Of a stretch of DNA of 64,000 bases, positions 13,601-24,659 are shown piece after piece. How positions within the stretch are numbered: the stretch's first letter is position 1; every line of letters begins with the position of its first letter. The position numbers and the translations under genes are program-made. The notes beneath the pieces are model-generated. The model was not told where the DNA came from. It did no database searches and was given only the letters and a program-made list of their open reading frames with translations. Origin of the DNA: Plecoglossus altivelis (taxonomy: Eukaryota > Chordata > Actinopteri > Osmeriformes > Plecoglossidae); assembly GCA_036571765.1 (NCBI GenBank), contig BROE01000007.1:1159404-1223403 (forward strand). Reading direction: 5' to 3'.

Positions 13601-16600
13601 TGCTTTAAATACATTATTTATTGTTAAATTACTTACTATACATTCAAGTCTTAAATTGCTTAAATGCTTGTACCCCAGAATTTTAACAGCATCCCTACAT
13701 CACGCCACAGTGCTTGCTGAGCAACAGTGAAAACATAGGCAGGAATACAGTAGCTAATAACGCTAGTGCTAAATATATGGGTTGTTAACAAGCTCTGTGG
13801 AAGCCTAATGAGCCTCGTTAGAATCAGGTGTGATGGAGCAGGGAAATATCTAAAACCTTCAGGATAGTGGCTGTTGAGGACCAGGGTTGCCTACCCCTGT
13901 TGTTTGTAAGAATGTATGTATACAGTCATTATTTGTCTTATTTTGCAAGGATGTTTCGGGAACCGCTGTCACCGAAGAGATGAATGACCCTACTTCAAAT
14001 CCAGAAAGGGAACATGGACCAATGGGTTTCCCCAGCCCAGTGTCTCTTTTGGGCACCCCAAGCTACTCTCATATAAGAACCACAGACAACCTAGATGACT
14101 GGAGTAAGTTATACATTTTTTTGTCTAGACATGGGACCAATCTAATCCAATTTCAGTTTGGATGCTGATTCTAACGTAATGAATTGTGGGACATCAGAAT
14201 GACAGTGCGTATTCAACATCCAATCCGATAGGTCTTGCTTTTGCAGGTACCCATTTGATGTTGGGTCAGATGTCGGACAGTCTACAACAGGGGTCGGGAA
14301 CCTTTTTGAAAAAGAGAGCCATGAAAGCAAAAAAAAATTAAATTTATTTCAGTGAGAGCCATATATAGGGTTTTTCGATCAAGATGGTCATGTTTGCAAT
14401 CAAGTTGGTCATGTTTGCAATCAAGATGGTCATGTTTGCAATCAAGATGGTCACTTTTTGAAAATAAGATATATTGTCAATTTTCATTGATCTTTCTTTA
14501 TATTTTATTATTAGACTCTCATATGATCTGATTATAGATTTTAAATATTAAAAAAATAAAATCGTAAAAATAGATTCGCTTCTGTATTTTACTGTTATTA
14601 AGTGATGAAATTTCAATATTAAAATTAATTTTGATCAGTTTGATTTGCTTTCTTTTATTTTCCATATGAACAGTTTTATAGTAAAAAATCAAACTGATCA
14701 AAATTAACTTTAATATTGAAATTTCATCAATTTTTTCGATTTTATTTTTTTAATATCTAAAATCAATAATCAGATCATATGAGAGTCTAATAATAAAATA
14801 TAAATAAAGATCAATAAAAATTGACAAATACATCTTATTTTCAAAAAGTGACCATCTTGATTGCAAACATGACCATCTTGATTGCAAACATGACCAACTT
14901 GATTGCAAACATGACCATCTTGATTGCAAACATCACCATCTTGACTGCAAACATGACCATCTTGATCGAAAAACCCTATTATATATTTTAAAAGTGAATT
15001 CAACTAAATGTCAGTATCATAAAAAAGTTCTTCGGCTACATTCAGCATGAACGTTTTAGCACCCTCGCCATCTGTGAATGGTTTTCCGTTCCTCACTATT
15101 GCTAAAGATCCAGCAAAGCTAGCGGAATTATAGTCACCTTGCCGGATCCATACGCGGAGTTGCTGCTGGCTAGCTTGTACCCTGATCAGTAGCTCTTGGC
15201 ACGCTTTCTTTCTGCTGTCTCCCGCCGGGTATTTTGATGCAAAGGTAGCATGGCGCGTGTCGAAGTGCCGCTTTGTATACAAGTGAGAATATTTTGTTTT
15301 ATCTGCGAGCCAGATGCAATCATCAAAAGAGCCACACCTGGCTCGAGAGCCATAGGTTCCCGACCCCTGGTCTACAACTAAGTGAGCTACTGTTATTAAC
15401 ATTAGTAGTTGGCTAACTAAAAGTTAGTTGAGTTCTCAAAGCTCACACATTCTCCATAAGACTCACACATTTCATCCATGCAACACCTTGTATTACACTA
15501 ATTAATGGACAAGGCACAGGATTTCAGTACCTAAACATTGACGGGTATTGTCATCTCACCTCAGATATTTGTTAAAACTTGAGCCCAGCATGTCCTTAGT
15601 TTGCCGATATATGTCTCAAAACACAGGCAAGTAAAACAGGACTTCCTTGACATGACTTGTGCAGAGACTTGCAATGTGTGTAAAGCCAGAAATCCAAGGA
15701 TTTGCATTAGTATTTTACAATATCACCAATTGAATCGAGCATCTGCTAAGGTTTCATGTGAAAGAGCACCAGGACTTGGCGGTTTTACACTTATTTAAAA
15801 TTTAATTTGCAGTGGCAGTTTTAGCTTGTATGGCTCCCTGACCCCCTACTGTTGGGTCCTACAAAACAGAAATTAAAAGGAGCAAGAGAAAAAGTTTATA
15901 AATCCACATTTAGTTGTGTGGGAAGCTTGCCCTGCAGACTCCACCCCCCTCTGTCATCCTCACTCCTCTTGATCACTTCTCCTCCCTCACCGGGGTGTCA
16001 CAAAACTTAGAGGTGCAGTATTTGATTCCCCATTCCTCTTACCTCAGGCTTCCAGTGAGGTGACCTGAGGCCAATCTATCCCCACCCTAGCCTGGATGTG
16101 CCGTCCTACTTCTGCTCAATTTTGATTTAGCTTATGTAGTGGGTCCGGAACCGATTTACCTGCTTAAGTTTTCTTGACTCAGATATCTGTAGGCCCAATC
16201 AGCGAACAGAGGGAGTGGCTGAGAATGATGACGTTGATGTAGCACGCTAGTTTGAGTTGTAGTTCTGTAATGGCGGCGGAAAAAGATGAAAGCGAAGCCA
16301 TTTGGTCCATTTTGGCAACGCTACCGAATATTCAGAACTTAAAACTGGAGCAAGAACAGTGTTTACAGAGTTTTGTTGGTGGCAATGATGTTTTGGTCCT
16401 CCTCCCCACGGGCTTCGGGAATGTTTTGATTTTCCAGCCCGCTCTGTTAGTCATGAAGGAGTTGGCTGAGGCAAACGCTAGCGATGCTTAGCCGATGATT
16501 GTAATGGTCTCACTATTTGAACTGATGTACATGATTGCTAACCTTCCTGTGTTTAGATTGGACCATGCGAAGGAAATTCTAAGTCATCATTAGTGATATT

Positions 16601-19600
16601 TTTGGGGATGTAGATGTGGATCTGCAGTATGATTCAGTGCTTTGACGATGATGGTAACAGTGCATTTAGTAATTCTTATGATAACCAGAACACTTTAAAC
16701 CTCTAAGTACTCATTCAGGAACATGATTAGTGTGTTATTTGTACATATTGTTGTAATTTGTTCTTTTCTACACATCTGTAGATATTCCAAATAAAAGAGA
16801 ACAATCACATACTTGAAAGACTATTTAAGGTATTAAAGAAGCGACAAGACACTGTGAAAATGTGTTTTAGTGTAACTCTGATAATGGATTAAGAATATGA
16901 ATTACAAAAACATGTGCAAGGATAATTATTGTGTATGTTTTTTTAAATATAATTTTATTATGGTCTGTGCATAACAAGATAAACTATTTGAACAACATTG
17001 AGACTAACATTACAAGTAGGCATTCTATGATAGAGCTTCAAGCTGTACCATTACAAACCAGGCAAGTAACTGATTCAATTGCAACAGCCCTCCAGTCTTT
17101 CGAAATGCGTCTATTGCCATACTTCTTTATAATTTAACTAGGACAGAATGTTTCTGTTAAGTTAAAGAATTTTTGTAGGATCTATGGATTTTTTAAAGGT
17201 GTGGGGTCTCTGTGTCTCTTTTCAGTGATATGGTTCCCTGTCTCTGTCGTCACCTTGTTCTTCCACATCTGAAAATTATCCGTATCACGCAGTAGCATGG
17301 TAGTTACTGCCTTGCATGGGTGGCAGACCCAAAACGACCGAGGAGACTTTTTGTGAGTAATTAGGCCCAACTTTCAACAGTTGACTGTATACATTGACTA
17401 GCCATAGTGTCAAATATAGATTTACAATTTACAATTGATCCTTTAATTCTTAAATTCGACACCTTCAAACACTTCTCTGCTCATTCCAACTTGTTTACAG
17501 ACTAAGTGGCTACATTCCGGAGCATGACCTACATCATGACCAAATGTTAGTGGTTGGTTATGGTAGACCTAGAGTGGCTCAGGACAGATCCAATAGTTTT
17601 AAACTTCAACAGCGTACCCTCCTTAACTGAAGTAACGTTTGTCAATGGATAAGTCCCAGACTCTCTGTACAAATGAAAAGCACTAGAGTCTGGTAAGGAC
17701 CAGACTATCCCCAGCTCTAACTTCTGAGTGGAAGACCTGCAGGCAGCCTGCCTGGCTCCAAACTAGATTCAACTACCATCTCACATGGTGCCTTTATTGG
17801 CATGATGTGCAAATTACGTCTATATACAGTGATTAAAAAAATTTATCACTGTCCTCTCAAGGCTGACTTTGTTGACTTTAATGAGAAGGCGACTTGTTGC
17901 TAGGGATGGACATGTCGACAATGTTTGTGTGCTCTGTACGTATAATGTGTTAAGCTATCACTGAAACAGTTTTATACATTTTGTAGGATGCGAGCCAAGC
18001 CATTCAATCCGTTGTGGCAACGCCGAATATCCAGAAGTTAAAGCCGGAGCAAGAACAATCTTTACTGAGTTTGTCGGTGGCCATGATGCTGTGGCCCAGC
18101 TCCACACAGGGTTTGGGAAAAAGTTTGGCTCAAGGCAAATCCAATAGTTTTAAACTTCAACAGTAGCCACCTTCAAATAAGTTAATGTTTGTCAAAGGAG
18201 CCCAGACTCTGTACAAATGAAGTGTGCCTTTAAGAAAAGTTAAGTAATAAGTACTTTTTTTGAAGCTGTCTGATGTATCTCATGGAGTGTGCTTTACTGT
18301 CAAGAGATGGGCTAGCTACTACCACCCCAAAGATAAGATGAATAATTTTAGAACTTTCTTTACTGTGGTCAGTTAGTTTATAGTTTTTGTTGCTTTCCTA
18401 CATAAAAACACATTTAAAACGGCTAATTATTCCTGGCCAGGTCCTGACCACAGTTTCCCCACAGAATCGAGCCACCATCTCGCAATGGACAAGGCTGTCA
18501 AAATGTCATATCTGTGTCCCACATCCCTGAGGAATGCTTTAGCAACTGCAGAGGTGGTATTAGGACATGCTCGATCTTTGCACTTGGTTGAAAATGCTGT
18601 TTCAGTCCCAGGTACCACTGTCTTAGTTTACAGGCTGGCTGAGTCTGGTGCCAACATCTCTAACTAAAAAGGCTCTGGAACATAAACTGAAGGGAAGAGA
18701 TCCTCAGCAGCATCCCACCTTTGCATTACAAATATTGAATTTCTCACTATCACTCTCCATTGTGTTAGATATTGAAGTGTTGTTTACATCATTTAATCTC
18801 CCCCACAGAGAAACATTAATTGGAAAATGTCATGTTTTCAAATTTTATTTTTGGAAGAGGTGGTTTATGGTTGAAACGTGAGTGTTTAGTTATAGTAATT
18901 TTTTCCTTCCATCTTCATGCCTAGATGAGAAGAGAAACAGTTTTTAGATTAATCAGCAAGGGTGCTATTGTTTTGGAAAAGTTTCAATAGTATTGGCAAG
19001 AGAGATTGCTGATGGGGTATTTATCAATTTCCTAATTACAACTGATCCAAACCTGAAACAACAAAATAAAGGTGGTTTATTTTCACTTTGTCTCCACAAA
19101 AGGAAGTTAATTCACACTATTTGCTGCTCTCCTCTCTAAGATGTTGAAGATGTAGGTCCAAGCAGTCAGTCCCTTAAATATACCCCTGGAACGCTGCGGA
19201 CCAGTCCGCTGGAGAAAATGATGACCAAAGAGGAGCTGGAGGAAGAGCAGAGGTCAGTGTTAAACTAAATGTCAAGAGCTTCTCTTTATTTTGTTTGCAT
19301 TCTCTCTGCCTACTTCTTTTTCCAGACTCTCCAATAAGTGTGAGTAAGAGGGTATATCAGGAGTACACATGACAAGTGGTAATTAAATGCTAAATGAAAT
19401 GAAAAGGAGGAAGCTGGTGGGTTGAAATATAAAAAAATAATACACAATATAATCAAGTAGCCGTTTTGAGTAGTAGTGCAATTCTAACGAAACTAGTACA
19501 TTTGATTGTATCGGTAGACAATTGTTGTGCATTATTGCCTATAGGCTAGGAAAGCAAACAAATATGATTTTATGTATTCAATTTTAATAACTAAACTACA

Positions 19601-19623
19601 TTCAGGTACTTATGGCTTAGTCC

Positions 19624-19670
<47 letters not shown>

Positions 19671-20392
19671 ACGTGAATTACTGTAAACAGTTTTGACAAT
19701 GGCATTACAGCTTGGCCTTACTAAGTTACTACCCTACTTTCTATTATGCTTACCAGGGATTTAAAATTAGTTACTCCTAATACTCAGATCTGAATATTGT
19801 TACAGGAAATTCTGCAACATGTCTTTAATAACAGATAATAGGTTTTAATTGCTAAATTCATTTTAAATACTAAGGTATTTTCTTTGGTGGGCAGGTGCAT
19901 ACAGTAATCAACTTTGAAAAAGTGTGTATGTACCCTAAATATAAAATGCATTGTAAAAGTAGCGGCAGCATTGTGGGACCAGTGATGGTAAAATAATAAT
20001 AAAAAGGTTTTGGTTTTGCCTTGTTTGCTTTATCTTATCATAGTTGAGCTGTACACGGAACTTCCCTAATAATTACTTTGAATAATGTTAGTGTTATCGT
20101 TTGTAGATACCTCCTAAATAAATCTCCTCTGTGTTGAGGAGCTAGTGTTGGGACCACAGGTGCACCCTGTGATATCTAATGCAGAGGTGCTGCATTGGTC
20201 ATCATGAAATAATCCAGTAAATTAGGGAGGGACTGCACATTCTCTGGTAAATAAGCTCCCTCATGTCTTTGTCCAAGGGTGCAACGGGAGCAACTGGCAG
20301 CCATTTTTCAACTGCTAAAAGAAAACAAAGAAACATTTGGTGATGTGTCGGAAGGAGACATCCAGGAGCAGCTCAAACTCTACTCTATCTGA
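10293..20392 (+). CDS. mxra7: mxra7, matrix-remodeling-associated protein 7 (four coding exons)
   Basis: Coding exons: 10293-10652, 13950-14103, 19141-19252 and 20278-20392. All junctions are GT/AG and phases agree (0, 1, 2), giving 246 residues, against about 200 in mammals. Residues 5-24 form one hydrophobic helix directly after the start, followed by a polar, Lys/Glu-rich, low-complexity middle. This fits a type III or signal-anchored membrane protein with a cytoplasmic tail. The C-terminus carries the family's conserved block: KYTPG-TLR, MMTKEELEEEQR, LAAIFQLLKENKETFG and QEQLKLY. Start choice: the first ATG (10293), with the membrane helix at its expected place. The biochemical role of the family is poorly known; it has been linked to matrix remodelling. 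Introns 1 and 2 are filled with transposons. Identification rests on my recall of the conserved C-terminus and is strong there, weak for exon 2. Confidence 0.9.
12180..12300. repeat. short repeat fragment
   Basis: The motif 'acaacccgtattccagacaagttgggac' (seen here in pieces near 12210-12240) resembles a terminal sequence common to fish and other vertebrate transposon fragments. It abuts the helicase-fragment element at 12296. The family is uncertain. Confidence 0.25.
12296..13262 (-). mobile_element. helicase-fragment repeat family, copy A
   Basis: Belongs to a family also present at 16190-17680, 17985-18220, 25985-26170 and 30782-31470. Shared terminal block: 'aaactattg(g)atctgcccagag', 'ggtcgtgacataggtcat', 'ctgtaaacaagttggaatgagca' (in short pieces). 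A reading frame for a RecQ-like helicase N-terminus lies at its far end (13013-13249). The end block appears in opposite orientation relative to the + copies, so the element is inserted on the minus strand in mxra7 intron 1. Confidence 0.55.
13013..13249 (-). pseudogene. RecQ-like superfamily 2 helicase fragment, copy A
   Basis: 78 codons. Motif 0 type glutamine (PEQ) and a Walker A-like LLPMGFGKS (family form LPTGxGKS) are followed by PIVVSPL, as in motif Ia of RecQ-type helicases. Everything after that motif (DEAH box, RecA-like domain 2) is absent; the frame ends at TGA soon after. It is thus an N-terminal fragment carried by a repeat, not an active helicase. The same truncation point occurs in copy B. 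Confidence 0.6.
13950..14103 (+). CDS. mxra7: mxra7 coding exon 2
   Basis: Acceptor 'ttttgcaag' and donor 'tgga|gtaagtt' are good. Enters in phase 0, leaves in phase 1, and codes for 51 residues (begins DVSGTAVTEE, ends DNLDDW). Both neighbours join in phase, which is the main support, since this middle part of the protein is not conserved enough for me to recognise. It could be an alternative exon. Confidence 0.65.
14367..14977. repeat. long foldback palindrome with 21-bp minisatellite arms
   Basis: The left arm (14367-14646) and right arm (about 14686-14977) are inverted copies separated by a loop of about 40 bases. Each arm starts with AGGGTTTTTCGATC, continues with tandem 21-bp units (caagatggtcatgtttgcaat; about four left, six right) and then an AT-rich stretch. 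Arms differ by scattered substitutions and by unit number. On the minus strand the units read as a heptapeptide repeat C-N-Q-D-G-H-V, but the frame has no domain and is probably incidental. Confidence 0.85.
15004..15369 (-). pseudogene. hAT transposase N-terminal fragment
   Basis: The minus-strand frame carries a degenerate BED/TTF-type finger (DTRH pattern after a C-x-F stretch), then KYPAGDSRKKACQELL and KPFTDGEGAK. The last matches the KPFTDGE signature of the hAT transposases related to GTF2IRD2/ZMYM-type domesticated genes. The catalytic RNase H-like domain is missing, so it cannot catalyse transposition. It extends to the inverted repeat of the element. Confidence 0.7.
15378..16189. other. 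mxra7 intron 2, no feature seen
   Basis: Sequence between the hAT element and helicase-fragment copy B. No exon, no recognisable repeat boundary. Confidence 0.4.
16190..17680 (+). mobile_element. helicase-fragment repeat family, copy B (most complete)
   Basis: Begins near the helicase-frame leader (aatcagcgaacagaggg) and runs through the helicase fragment, a long noncoding body and the shared end block ('gctcattccaacttgtttacag', 'atccaatagttttaaacttc', 'gtcccagactctctgtac'). The body from about 16990 matches copy E (30782-31470) in order, including 'caagtaggcattctatgatagagcttc' in pieces. I could not define both exact ends or a target-site duplication. Confidence 0.55.
16270..16491 (+). pseudogene. 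RecQ-like helicase fragment, copy B
   Basis: Starts at ATG 16270 (MAAEKDESEA) and shows LEQEQCLQSF (motif 0 type Q) and LLPTGFGNV, where the Walker A lysine and serine are replaced (GFGNV for GFGKS). The frame stops at TAG 16488-16490 before any DEAH box. The lost lysine means it could not bind ATP even if expressed. It aligns residue for residue with copy A over about 55 codons. Confidence 0.6.
17985..18220 (+). mobile_element. helicase-fragment repeat family, copy C (internally deleted)
   Basis: Starts at an acceptor-like 'tttgtag|gatgcgagcc', reads 'ccgaatatccagaa', 'ccggagcaagaac' and 'gggtttgggaaaaagtttg' (helicase segment with frame damage), then jumps to the shared element end 'caaatccaatagttttaaac' and 'cccagactctgtacaaatga'. 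The start at a splice-like boundary suggests the source gene had an intron before the helicase segment. Confidence 0.5.
18221..19140. other. mxra7 intron 2, 3' part
   Basis: Nothing recognisable apart from weak short frames around 18485-18660. No splice-consistent coding block. Confidence 0.4.
19141..19252 (+). CDS. mxra7: mxra7 coding exon 3
   Basis: Acceptor 'cctctctaag', donor 'ag|gtcagt'. Phase 1 in, phase 2 out. Codes for the conserved block with SLKYTPGTLR and MMTKEELEEEQ, shared with mammalian MXRA7. This is the best evidence for the gene's identity. Confidence 0.93.
19253..20277. other. mxra7 intron 3
   Basis: About 1 kb. It contains the CT microsatellite at 19624-19670; otherwise nothing recognised. 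Confidence 0.6.
19624..19670. repeat. (CT)n microsatellite
   Basis: About 47 bases of CT dinucleotides with two interruptions, in mxra7 intron 3. Confidence 0.95.
20278..20392 (+). CDS. mxra7: mxra7 terminal coding exon 4
   Basis: Acceptor 'tttgtccaag'. Codes for VQREQLAAIF, LLKENKETFG and EGDIQEQLKL, then YSI and stop TGA (20390-20392). It matches the conserved C-terminus of the family. Confidence 0.93.
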
Positions 20393-20723
20393 GACACTAC
20401 ATGGAAGGTTTAATGACAACCCAACTCACTGTTAAGAAATTCCATTATAGCGAACCGCTGTTGCTAAATATTGGATCATTACTCAGTCTTCTCTGATTAC
20501 CAGGGTTTAGTTCTCCTAGCCAAATGCTTTAGTATAATTTTGGGAACCAGTATTCTGACCTAAGATAAACAGATGAGACCTCCATCCTTCTCAATCTGTT
20601 TCTCCACCATTTATTTCTCTCGTACAAATAGTCCATAGCCTACTATTTCTAAACTAAGATTTTGTGTATGCACTGTATTGAAGTATTGTAATCATACATG
20701 TTGTTTTGTTGTCATATTACTGT

Positions 20724-20729
20724 AATAAA
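20724..20729 (+). promoter_or_regulatory. mxra7: mxra7 polyadenylation signal AATAAA
   Basis: AATAAA 332 bases after the mxra7 stop codon, in an AT-rich context, followed by a T-rich stretch. It is the first such hexamer after the stop. Confidence 0.65.
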
Positions 20730-22430
20730 GAGTTCTATTTATTACTGTAAATTGTGGCTAGTAGTCTGATAATTGTGCTGTTCATTTGTGGTTCCTGTGG
20801 TGCAGACACTGCTTGTTTTATGCATATTAGTAGACTCAGCTCTCTGACCAAAAGTAACATCTGACAGCAGATGTACAACAAGGTTTTTAACTGTGATAAA
20901 ATATCAACAGACAATTCTTTGTTGTTGTCGCTATTAGATATATTTTATGTGTGGCAGCTGAGTGTGATCAATAACCTCTGAATAGATGGTGTGATAGTGG
21001 TCATCTTTGAAATGTTGCTCGACCTCGACTGTCTCGGTCACTTGTACTACACATCGGTCCCTGAATGCCAGACACAGGCTCACATTTTGTAACTATCAAC
21101 AGCTTCAGGATCTAACTATGGTCATGTGATAAATCCTCTATGTAAAATGAATATGATTTTGGATCTAAGCTGCTTAGCTATTTTCCCGGTTGTCGGTGGG
21201 ACTGATTACACCATATGTGTACAATAGTTATTTATTTGGCTCATCCCTGTAACCAATCAGGTGCCTGATGGTACAAGCATACATTGTGAGAAAAGGAACA
21301 AATAACTAAGAAGAGAATAAGGCAGTAATCTACAGTCTCAGAGGGGTGAGCAACCTAAAGATTAAAGTAGTATATTTAAGGAGAATCTGATAATCCCCCA
21401 TTAATTACTATGTCTAGAAATGTGAGAATTTAGCAGTGCATGACTGGTGCCCCGCAGCTCCTTCTGACTTCAGCCAAAAATGTTTCAGCTTGAAGGTATG
21501 GATAGTATGTTAGGGCTTTCGATAAAATGCATTTTTGTATGATTCTCCAGTGATTGTTTGGTTGATAATAACATATGTTATAGCATTCTTCACATGATCT
21601 GCATAGGCTCAGAAGAGGAAACTGAAATAATTTGTTTACCTCATTCACTTTCATGTTACTGCCAAGTTTAGAATAGTAAGACGTGAATGAGATTTGTTCA
21701 CAAGTGATAAATTGCAGCATTCGCAGTCATTAACAGTCCAGCAGTATTTTGACATGGGAATCCATCGGTTGTTTGTTTGTTTGTACAAAGAAAAAACTTT
21801 ATCATGCAACTACTTTGATCCACAAACCATCACCTACTGCCCCTATAACAATGAATATTGAACAAAAACCTTGTACTCCAGAGTAGGTAGAGCGTGCAAG
21901 TCCTAGAGGAAGAACTTCCCTATCCCTCAGTACCAACGTTATTGCTGCTGTGGGTGAAGGGGAGCATGTTTTGAATAGCAGTAAACATACCCCATGCACA
22001 TTTTCAGCCAAGATCTTAGGGCATTCAACCCAAGTTGGTTATGCTCCTGAACTTGGTGAGTGTACACAGCCAAACTGGATGCATTTTCCTGCTTCCCCTG
22101 TCGACAATTTTGAGCCAGAAATGGAAACGACATCACCTCCACTAGTCAATTGGAAAATGGCATTAGAGTCTCACAGAGGATTCTTAAAATATGCATAAAG
22201 CAATTGCCATGTGCAAACTGCGCACCTATGGGAAGAAATGGAAAAAGTGGGGAAACTGGCAGAATCATTTTTCATTTGCTTGGTCCAAACTAAACTGAGA
22301 GGAACAGTTACTACATTTAAAGCATCGGAGACAGAGGTTCCCTACTGTTAATAAATTGCCCCTCCATTGAACCTTTGAGAACCCTCAGTTGACAAGTAAT
22401 TGTGAAGGCTTTTCCTTAAAATGTATGAGG
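20730..22430. other. intergenic, no supported gene
   Basis: No domain-bearing frame. The frames near 21430-22200 have no recognisable family and no consistent splice sites. The right part may already belong to the older hAT relic. Confidence 0.4.
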
Positions 22431-23470
22431 ACACACTCACAAAGGATGTCAAACTCAGAGAGATAGCTAGTAGCATACCACAGAACGCGAAAATATACCT
22501 GTTGTAATCTACTAAATGAGATCATTGCAACCCTGGCCACTTTTGTGTTGCTTCAAATCAAAAACCAACATGAACATGCTCATACAAGAGGTTTTCATTA
22601 AAAGTGATGTGACACAGGATGGACCTGACTCAGCTGAATGCTAAGTATGTCACAACCCAAATGTTGAAACTTATTTCTGATTGTAGTTATAGTACTAACC
22701 GCATAATTATTCAGCACTATGACGGTGCCTCTGTAATGATTGGTGTGAGAGGAGTGCAAGCTTTGTTGTAAAAACGATAGGCGGGGATGTACCCTACATT
22801 CACTGTTACAACCATCAGCAGCACCTGGCTGTGGTGCAACTTGGTGATAGTGTTGTTTTTTTGTCCACTATTGGCTAGGGTGATCACGCTGAGCAATCTT
22901 GACACAGCCATTGCTGTAATTGAAAACCGTTTCTCAAAGCGAAACTTTGGCCTGATAAAGGCAGTGAATTGCCTTCCACAATCAAGATATTTCCTGGATT
23001 TTACAGATCTGAGCTCTCTGCAGCAGTGTGAAAGTTCAAAATGTGATGTTGTAAGGAATTTAATTCTTGTGGCCAGGTCTATGTTAAACAAGAAATTCAC
23101 AAGTGTTGTACAGGTGCAGAGATGGGGACTTGAGACTCGGACTCGAGTCGGATTTAAGTCCCTGTTTTCAGAGACTCGCGACTCGACTCGGACTCGTACC
23201 TAAAGACTTGAAACTTGACTCGGACTTGTGATTTAAGACTCGTGAACATACGAGTCATGTTCAACGTGCCCTGTCATGAACCCCCCCCCTATGTTTCTCC
23301 CCTTCCCCGAGAGCTGCGCCTTGCCCATGAACAGTTGCCTGCGCTGCGTCCAATGTTGATGACCTATGCAGATGCGACGGCAGCTCACTGTTCCCAAACA
23401 AACTATGGCGGACACGCTGCAGGCTCCGTCGGCGCTGCCGTTTATCATTAGTTTCGGCTTTAAAAATTTT

Positions 23471-23580
23471 GACAACGTCACGACAAGAGAATTGCCAAAT
23501 GTAAAGAGTGTGGGGTTCAAATTTGTGACGCCAGGACGACAACGTCTAATTTTATCAGACACTTGAAAACACACAATGAT
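23471..23580 (+). pseudogene. BED-type zinc finger exon of the nested hAT
   Basis: In the frame reading A-K-C-K-E-C-G-V-Q the exon shows C-x2-C, then 20-odd residues, then RHLKTH. This is the C-x2-C...H-x4-H pattern of BED fingers, the DNA-binding domain of hAT transposases. It ends at a good donor (gatag|gtgagt, near 23582). Confidence 0.7.
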
Positions 23581-23826
23581 AGGTGAGTTAGCACCGAGCT
23601 AGCTAGTGTTAACAACAACCCTAAGTTTTCCGCACTGACTGTACTGTAATGGGCACAGCCATTACATGTTAGCTTTTTGCCGCAAGTGTTTAAAATAGAT
23701 TTCCGCCTAAAATTACGTGTTTTGTTGTCTCAGTGTCAAAGGTGTAGCACTTACATGAATAACCAGCACTAATATAACCTGCAGAAGTACAAGTTAAGAA
23801 AATTTAACTTTCTTATTTTTATCAAC

Positions 23827-24255
23827 ATGTACAGAGAATATATCAGCCAAAAGAGCCAGCCAAGTGCAGCTGAGGGACAGTGCAGCATTGAACCCTTTTT
23901 CTATAGAGGAGGTGTACAGACATACAGCCAGGGTCATCCCTGGCAGAAAGCCATTACAGAGGCCATTATTAGGGAACTCATCATCGCATGTAATCTGCCA
24001 CTTTCCCTAGTTGAAAATACAAATTTTAGAAAATTCATGTCAGTTGTGGAGGAGAAATACAGCCCCATAAGCAGAAGTATTGTAAACAGGCGCTTGAATG
24101 AACTTGCACGAGAAATGGACTCAACAATAAAACAAAAGCTTGAAAAAGCCTCAACTGTTAATGTGACAGTAGACATTTGGACAGAGCGGACCATGCGAGA
24201 TATCTGGGAGTTACTGCTCACTCACACAAGCAGTACACCCCAAAGTTGCCATTAG
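23827..24255 (+). pseudogene. hAT transposase N-terminal half (nested element)
   Basis: A 142-codon frame with features of hAT transposases: AITEAIIREL, LPLSLVENTNFRKFM, a PISRSIVNRRL stretch and VNVTVDIWTER (family form S-x-T-x-D-x-W-T-S, first catalytic Asp region). It ends shortly after this Asp; the remaining catalytic residues and the dimerisation domain are deleted. A possible acceptor lies at 'catgtacag' just inside its 5' end, pairing with the BED exon upstream. Confidence 0.7.
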
Positions 24256-24659
24256 ACAGTAATGTTGCATATTTTTTTCCAAAGCTTAAGTGGCAAATGC
24301 AATCCATATTAAGTATTTTATTTAATATATTTTGGTAATATATTGTATTTGTTTAATATTTAAATAATATGCCAGAATTAACAGTATAGTTTGTTTTCCA
24401 AATAGGCTCTAGGATACTTCCTCTGTTGATGAGAAATGTTGTTCTCTTTTATTACGCCGTTGGCATACCGTTGTCTATGTTGTATGTCTTTACAGGAGTT
24501 GTATTTTTTTGCCTGTGACAGTTTTTCTCACATTTTGTGCAAGACAATAAGAAAACACAAATTATAAAGAAAATGTTTTTTTCTTGTCAAATGCCAATAG
24601 ATAAAATTCCATATTTTAACAACAGTTTAATGTAGCTTAATTAACATATTCAGTTTGTT

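Larger units (their letters stand above)
14288..15369 (-). mobile_element. hAT transposon, nonautonomous, with 8-bp target-site duplication
   Basis: Terminal inverted repeats CAGGGGTCGGGAACCT (14288) and its complement AGGTTCCCGACCCCTG ending at 15369 are flanked on both sides by the 8-bp duplication GTCTACAA (14280-14287 and 15370-15377). This is diagnostic of hAT transposition. The 1082-bp element holds only the N-terminal part of a transposase (minus strand) and a large foldback palindrome. It lies in mxra7 intron 2. Intact duplications suggest a fairly young insertion. Confidence 0.9.

Noticed and set aside
22787..23203. 138-codon + strand frame as a new protein.
   Set aside because: It overlaps frameshifted hAT transposase text and runs into the nested hAT end.
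23233..23574. Overlapping minus-strand frames of 93-113 codons.
   Set aside because: Antisense of the BED-finger exon and of the hAT leader; no domain.
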